Shown here piece by piece: positions 60,196-64,000 of a stretch of 64,000 nt of DNA. Every line of letters starts with the position of its first letter. The first letter of the stretch is position 1. Under the pieces are notes generated by a model that was given only the letters and a program-made list of their open reading frames with translations, had not been told where the DNA came from and did no database searches. Position numbers and translations under genes: made by a program. The DNA is from Sphingobium sp. WTD-1 (lineage in GTDB: Bacteria; Pseudomonadota; Alphaproteobacteria; Sphingomonadales; Sphingomonadaceae). The stretch lies in assembly GCF_030128825.1 (NCBI RefSeq), contig NZ_CP119128.1, forward strand, positions 385,986 to 449,985, given 5' to 3'.

Positions 60196-60594
60196 ATGGC
60201 CACAGCTGCACATTCCGGCGTCCCCGCCAAAGCGCCTAGCCGCAAGGATCTGAGCGGTCCGGCGCTGCGCACCTTTTTCCGCATTGCCGACGCCTGGGGC
60301 CTTAAGGAAGCCGAGCAGATGAAGCTTCTCGGGCTCGAAAGCCGCTCGACCTTCCAGACCTGGAAGCGCGGCGCCGTCGCGGCGATTCCCAAGGATGCGC
60401 TGGAGCGCATCTCCTATGTCATGGGGATCTACAAGGGGCTGAAGATGCTCCTGCCCCGTACCGCCAACGAATGGGTACGCAAACCCAATGAGGCGCCGCT
60501 GTTCGCCGGACGCCCGGCGATCGAGCGGATGGCCTCGGGCAATGTCGCCGATCTCTACGTGGTGCGCCAATATATCGACGCGCAGCGCGGCTGA
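60196..60594 (+). CDS. Xre/MbcA/ParS-type antitoxin (DUF2384)
   Basis: This 132-residue antitoxin has a helical Xre-like N-terminal domain (SRKDLSGPALRTFFRIADAW and LLGLESRSTFQTWKRGAVA). A C-terminal DUF2384 toxin-binding domain follows (WVRKPNEAPLFAGRPAIERM). AAGGAG lies seven bases before the ATG. The toxin gene overlaps its stop by one base. It should repress the operon through the dyad described at 60144-60171. Confidence 0.9.
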   Translation: MATAAHSGVPAKAPSRKDLSGPALRTFFRIADAWGLKEAEQMKLLGLESRSTFQTWKRGAVAAIPKDALERISYVMGIYKGLKMLLPRTANEWVRKPNEAPLFAGRPAIERMASGNVADLYVVRQYIDAQRG

Positions 60595-61277
60595 TGGATG
60601 CTATTGCGACGACGCAAGTGCGGTGGCAACCGTGCTATCGGATCGTCGCAAGCCGGTTCCCGCCCATATCGCTGTTTGAAGACGTAGCGGATCCGGCCGA
60701 TTTAGAAGCGGTCTATGCGATCGAGGCGATGACCAACGACCGGCTTCGCGACGAGGTCGGGGACCTCGCGCTCGTCCCATCGGAGGACCGCGTATCGGGA
60801 CCCGGGACATCGGCAATCATGGCAGCCTTCACCCACCTCAATCCAGATGGCAGCCGATTCTGTGACGGCAGTTTCGGGTTGTTCTATGCTGCCAACACCA
60901 TCGAGACAGCGGTTGCCGAGACGAGCCATCACCGAACCCGCTTCATGGCGTACACCCACGAACCGGCGCAGGAACTCGACATGCGCGTCTACGCGGTCGA
61001 CTTGGAAGCCATGCTCCACGATATTCGCGGCCTGCGCGATGAACGCCCTGCCCTCTACGCCCCGGACAGTTATGCCGCCGGCCAGGCGCTTGGCCGACAC
61101 CTGCGTGAGCAAGGTTCGGATGGCATCGTATACCAAAGCGTGCGCGACACCGACGGCGAGTGCGCCGCGGTGTTCCGCCCTCGCCTACTCGCAAACTGCC
61201 GACAGGAGCGGCACCTGTGCTACGTTTGGGATGGCCAGGCGATTGTCACCGTCTACGAGAAGAAGACATTCACCTAA
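60594..61277 (+). CDS. RES-domain toxin
   Basis: This 227-residue toxin belongs to the RES family, whose members degrade NAD+ or modify proteins using NAD+. Family residues include YRIVASRFPP near the N-terminus, SFGLFYAANTIETAVAETSH with the catalytic-region Glu, and the late GSDGIVYQSVRDTDGECAAV. It is translated from an ATG that overlaps the antitoxin stop (TGATG). The plasmid could be kept by post-segregational killing. Confidence 0.9.
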   Translation: MDAIATTQVRWQPCYRIVASRFPPISLFEDVADPADLEAVYAIEAMTNDRLRDEVGDLALVPSEDRVSGPGTSAIMAAFTHLNPDGSRFCDGSFGLFYAANTIETAVAETSHHRTRFMAYTHEPAQELDMRVYAVDLEAMLHDIRGLRDERPALYAPDSYAAGQALGRHLREQGSDGIVYQSVRDTDGECAAVFRPRLLANCRQERHLCYVWDGQAIVTVYEKKTFT

Positions 61278-61321
61278 AGATCCTGTGGACAAGCTAGCCT
61301 TTCGGCATCGAGTGACGCCTG

Positions 61322-61693
61322 TCAGGAATAGACCCCGGCAGCCATACGATCGAGATCTTCCATGACGATATCGATATCGCCATTCGCAACCAATTCCGCA
61401 GCCGTTTTCCCAACTCCAGAAAGGGGTTGATGCTTGAACCAGATAACCGCCTTGCCTTCTTCGCCTGCGAGCTCTGCCGCTCGCGTTATAACTCGGGCTA
61501 TTTCCTCCAGTTTAATCTGCACGGTCGGGGCGGAGGGATACAGAGTCATGGCCTTACGATCCAGGCGAGCAACGCGAGCCAAATGCGCCATGGAGAAGCG
61601 CAGGCGCTCCGCCAGACGACGGGGCGCGATGATCTCATTCTCGCGAATGTCATCCTGGAAGGCTGCAGTCATTGGGCAGTCCATATTCAACAT
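61322..61693 (-). CDS. Orphan DUF2384 (Xre/MbcA/ParS-type) antitoxin-like protein
   Basis: This 123-residue protein has an N-terminal helical DNA-binding-like part (APRRLAERLRFSMAHLARVA) and a C-terminal DUF2384 domain (VIWFKHQPLSGVGKTAAELV and MEDLDRMAAGVYS). It has no toxin partner of its own and is convergent with the RES toxin. It could give extra immunity to related RES toxins, or act as a regulator of the adjoining par operon. In-frame starts at 61693, 61684 and 61672 are possible. Confidence 0.78.
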   Translation of the reverse strand: MLNMDCPMTAAFQDDIRENEIIAPRRLAERLRFSMAHLARVARLDRKAMTLYPSAPTVQIKLEEIARVITRAAELAGEEGKAVIWFKHQPLSGVGKTAAELVANGDIDIVMEDLDRMAAGVYS

Positions 61694-61714
61694 GTGAAGA
61701 CAAAACTCTCACAT
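61692..61714. promoter_or_regulatory. ATGTGA/TCACAT operator-like pair
   Basis: ATGTGA and TCACAT are separated by 11 bases and overlap the first possible start codon of the orphan antitoxin gene. The half-sites equal those of the 58849-58872 palindrome. Confidence 0.45.
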
Positions 61715-61736
61715 CTCAGAACCGCTGAAGATTGTC

Positions 61737-62753
61737 CTAGCTCCAATGCTGATCGAGCAGGGCTTTCAACGCGGCCTCCGCTTCAGCCCGCGTACCACCG
61801 GCATGCGGGAGCAAGGTCAGTTTGAGCCCCTTGCGATCCACCCCCTCCACTTTCAGCAATGGTTTCCCCCCTTCGGACACGATCGTTTCTGGCTTTCCTG
61901 ACTTCTTGGGGGATCCTGACCTCTTGGGGGGATCGGCGGCCAGAGCGAGAGCGCGTATGATATCGGGAACCGGCATCGGTGCTGCGCGGTCGGACTGCAC
62001 CTGAGCGAGACGTCCCGCTTCCGCGAACACACGCTGCCGCCGGTCCTCCGGTTTCAAGAGAGGCTTGATCGCGGTGACATGCTTGATCCTGAGATCCTGT
62101 GGGATGGCAAAGGCCGCCATCAGTTCTGCCGGCAGTCGGGCAAGGTCGAGATAGCGGCTGAGCCAGCTTTCCGTGACGTTGATCCGCTCGGCCATGACCT
62201 TCTGGCGACCTTCATAATAGGCGTCGAGCGCGCGCAGATAATCGCGCGCGCGCTCCAGATCGCTAAGGTCGTCGCGCGCCCGGTTTTCCAGGTCCGCAAG
62301 CCGGAAAGCCTCTTCGTCGGTAAGGCTGCGGATATCGACGAGAAAGCGGAAATCCGGATAGTTGTGGGCGCGCAGCCAACTGATCGTCCAATGCCGGCGC
62401 GCGCCACAAATCACCTCGAAATCGAAGGCAGGGTCGTCCTTCACGCGGCGAACGATGGCGGGCATTTCCTGTTTACCCTGCGCCTTGATGCTCTCGATGA
62501 GATCGGCGCACCGCTCCTCGTTAAGCAGCGCATATTCGCGGTTATGGCCGACCCACATCCGGCAGCGTGCCGGATCAACGAGTTCATGTGTGCGTGAGAC
62601 GACACTGCCCGTCGCCAATTCGGCAAGTCGGCTTTCTCGACCCGCCAGGACGCTCGCACCGATGCCAGGGCGCCGCGCCGCTGGGGCTTGCGCCCCCGGG
62701 TCGATTCCGGCGACCAGATCAGCCGCGAAGTTGGCGTTTTTCTTGCTCATCAT
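61737..62753 (-). CDS. parB: ParB-family plasmid partition protein
   Basis: This 338-residue protein binds the centromere and stimulates ParA. The ParB/Srx nuclease-like N-terminal domain contains FEVICGARRHWTISWLR, the GxRRxxA-like box. The HTH is near MAERINVTESWLSRYLDLAR. A C-terminal dimerisation domain (GGTRAEAEAALKALLDQHWS) follows a Lys/Ser-rich linker. It is downstream of parA, with a palindrome in the 44-bp gap. Confidence 0.93.
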   Translation of the reverse strand: MMSKKNANFAADLVAGIDPGAQAPAARRPGIGASVLAGRESRLAELATGSVVSRTHELVDPARCRMWVGHNREYALLNEERCADLIESIKAQGKQEMPAIVRRVKDDPAFDFEVICGARRHWTISWLRAHNYPDFRFLVDIRSLTDEEAFRLADLENRARDDLSDLERARDYLRALDAYYEGRQKVMAERINVTESWLSRYLDLARLPAELMAAFAIPQDLRIKHVTAIKPLLKPEDRRQRVFAEAGRLAQVQSDRAAPMPVPDIIRALALAADPPKRSGSPKKSGKPETIVSEGGKPLLKVEGVDRKGLKLTLLPHAGGTRAEAEAALKALLDQHWS

Positions 62754-62770
62754 CCACCCCTTCTACCCAG

Positions 62771-62788
62771 AATTGCACCGGTGCAATT
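62771..62788. promoter_or_regulatory. parS-like centromere palindrome
   Basis: AATTGCACCGGTGCAATT is a perfect 18-bp palindrome, the only one in the parA-parB gap. It is unlike the surrounding GC-rich sequence. The position fits a centromere or ParB operator of a repABC-like or type Ib partition locus. Confidence 0.75.
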
Positions 62789-62797
62789 TTGCTCGCA

Positions 62798-64000
62798 TCA
62801 GGCGAGGCCCTCCTTGCGCAAACGCGCCAGATGGCTGGGCCACATCGACCGGATGTCGACCTCGATTTCACTGTTCACGCCGTCGAGATAGGCGAGGCAG
62901 CGGTTGCGCACCGCCGAACTGGTGACAGGTCCGTCAAGCTCATAGACGGTCATTAGCCGCGCCGTCGCATTGTCGATTTCCGCCGAATCCTTGAGCGGTG
63001 TGCGCACGATCGCGTGGCCGAAAAGGGTCCGCATCAGGTTCAGCAATTCCTTCTGCATCGACTTGTTCTCGTCAACCTTGGAGGCGACGAAGCGCAGAAA
63101 CTGCAGCGACGGGGCCAAGCCGCGATCGGCCAGCGTCTCGATGGTCTCGTCGAGCATGGCGAGGAAGGCTGCAGTCGACGAGAAGTCCATCACCGTCGGC
63201 GGGACCGGCACGACCAGCGCATTGGCCGCACGCAGCACCGAAAGCGAGATCGCGCCGAGCGCCGGCGGCGGGTCGAGAACGACGACATCGAACCGATCGG
63301 CTATGCTCGCAATGCCTTGTGCCATGCGGTCGATCAGGTTCCCCTGCCCGCGCGCCATACGCGCCGCGATTTCATATTCCGACTGGAAGAGCCGCAGATT
63401 AGCCGGGACAAGCTCGAGGCCGTCGAAGTGAGTCTTGCGCAGGGCGTAATCGAGCGACTCCATGTCGTCGTGCCGCAGGAACGGATAGAGCGTGTCCTCC
63501 TCGGTTAGGTCGAGGTCGGGAACATAGCCGAACAGGGTCGTTGCCGACGCCTGGCTGTCGCAATCTATGAGGGCCACCCGGTAACCCTTGATCGCGAGAT
63601 ATTGGGCCAGATGCACCGACAGGGTCGATTTCCCGACCCCGCCCTTGAAGTTCTGCACCGCGATGACGCAGCAGGGGTCGTTGGCAGCCCGCCAGGGCCG
63701 GGTGCCGAACAATCCCCGCATGTCGTTGAGCTGAGCCAGGGTATAACCGACGCGCCGATTATTTTCGGTTCGCGGAGGCGGCGGCAAGCGGCCGTCCTTC
63801 TCGGCCTCGCGAATGGCCGCCGCGGTCCGGCCGACCAGTTCGGCCGCTTTACCGATCGGGAAGGTGGGCTCGCGCCGTTCGTCCGCCCGGGCGCTACGCG
63901 CAGAGTCGCGAAGCCGCTCGAGAACAGAGCTGGTCCGTTGTGCAAGCGTTGAGACGGACAGCAGATCCTGCGTGCCCTCAATATCGAGTGATGCAGCCAA
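62798..64000 (-). CDS. parA: ParA-family partition ATPase (start at or beyond window edge)
   Basis: This 400-residue ATPase segregates the plasmid. The deviant Walker A is IAVQNFKGGVGKSTLSVHLA, with the signature Lys. Walker B is VVVLDPPPALG. The N-terminal extension has an HTH (PIGKAAELVGRTAAAIREAE) typical of type Ia ParA that also represses its operon. The window ends at a TTG that could be the start; a start further out cannot be excluded. It is read before parB on the same strand. Confidence 0.92.
   Translation of the reverse strand: MAASLDIEGTQDLLSVSTLAQRTSSVLERLRDSARSARADERREPTFPIGKAAELVGRTAAAIREAEKDGRLPPPPRTENNRRVGYTLAQLNDMRGLFGTRPWRAANDPCCVIAVQNFKGGVGKSTLSVHLAQYLAIKGYRVALIDCDSQASATTLFGYVPDLDLTEEDTLYPFLRHDDMESLDYALRKTHFDGLELVPANLRLFQSEYEIAARMARGQGNLIDRMAQGIASIADRFDVVVLDPPPALGAISLSVLRAANALVVPVPPTVMDFSSTAAFLAMLDETIETLADRGLAPSLQFLRFVASKVDENKSMQKELLNLMRTLFGHAIVRTPLKDSAEIDNATARLMTVYELDGPVTSSAVRNRCLAYLDGVNSEIEVDIRSMWPSHLARLRKEGLA

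Noticed and set aside
1..64000. CRISPR arrays, tRNA or rRNA genes
   Set aside because: No regularly spaced direct repeats with unique spacers and no cloverleaf or rRNA sequence were recognised. attC sites and transposon ends explain the repeats seen.

Overview
The window looks like part of a large accessory plasmid, or plasmid-derived island, from a GC-rich alphaproteobacterium, most likely a sphingomonad. I infer this from the plasmid-type ParA/ParB pair with a palindromic parS-like site, the tyrosine recombinase and DUF1612-type gene beside it, a truncated DUF6118-type gene, and the dense clustering of metal, sulfur and mobile-element genes at high GC. No rRNA, tRNA, replication initiator, conjugation gene or housekeeping operon is visible.

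Layout. (1) 1-4851: the end of a copper/silver efflux operon, cusB (fused to a CusF domain) - cusA - CusF-like lipoprotein. (2) 5100-6395: a probable HhH plus PD-(D/E)XK nuclease. (3) 6398-20548: a Tn3-family transposon with 38-bp inverted repeats (37/38 identical), tnpA, tnpR and a GNAT gene. Its res region between tnpR and tnpA is split by a complete Tn402-like class 1 integron transposon (7645-17533), bounded by 25-bp ends and a perfect GAACA duplication. The integron has the full tniABQR module, no 3'-conserved segment, and the array attI1 - dfrB4 - aac(6')-Ib' - yefM/yoeB (inverted) - catB3 - class C beta-lactamase. (4) 20549-21136: a DUF6118-type gene cut by the transposon. (5) 21140-27534: a sulfide/persulfide detoxification operon (BigR-type repressor, two YeeE/YedE halves, TauE, persulfide dioxygenase, rhodanese, lgt), divergent from a multicopper oxidase and a DsrE protein. 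(6) 27551-28668: a minimal mer region (merR, merT, GDCCVxC protein, no reductase). (7) 28684-30900: an IS1182-type element missing its right end, fused to a resolvase gene. (8) 30960-34077: DUF305 - beta-propeller - ECF sigma - anti-sigma operon. (9) 34415-38255: LysR - TDT exporter - molybdenum sulfite oxidase - cytochrome c operon. (10) 38274-52284: a long minus-strand metal cluster (czcICBA, cytochrome-FTR1 fusion, two short CDF transporters, ZIP, P1B-ATPase, lysozyme-inhibitor-like lipoproteins), a MerR-type regulator and a retropepsin-PDZ protein. (11) 54207-57278: a Tn552/Tn5053-type transposon with a frameshifted transposase. (12) 57548-64000: plasmid maintenance genes: integrase, DUF1612, RES-Xre toxin-antitoxin, an orphan DUF2384 antitoxin, parB, parS, parA.

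How the parts work together: cus exports Cu/Ag from the periplasm while the multicopper oxidase would oxidise Cu(I). czc, the CDFs and the P-type ATPase export Zn/Cd/Co. The BigR operon turns sulfide and persulfide into sulfite or thiosulfate, which the TDT exporter and sulfite oxidase can remove. Three promoters (merT, the CDF at 52284, the retropepsin at 53975) share one MerR-type geometry. The integron carries genes against trimethoprim, aminoglycosides, chloramphenicol and beta-lactams, and a toxin-antitoxin cassette that may stabilise the array.

Family assignments come from reading motifs and recalled family features. No database search was run.
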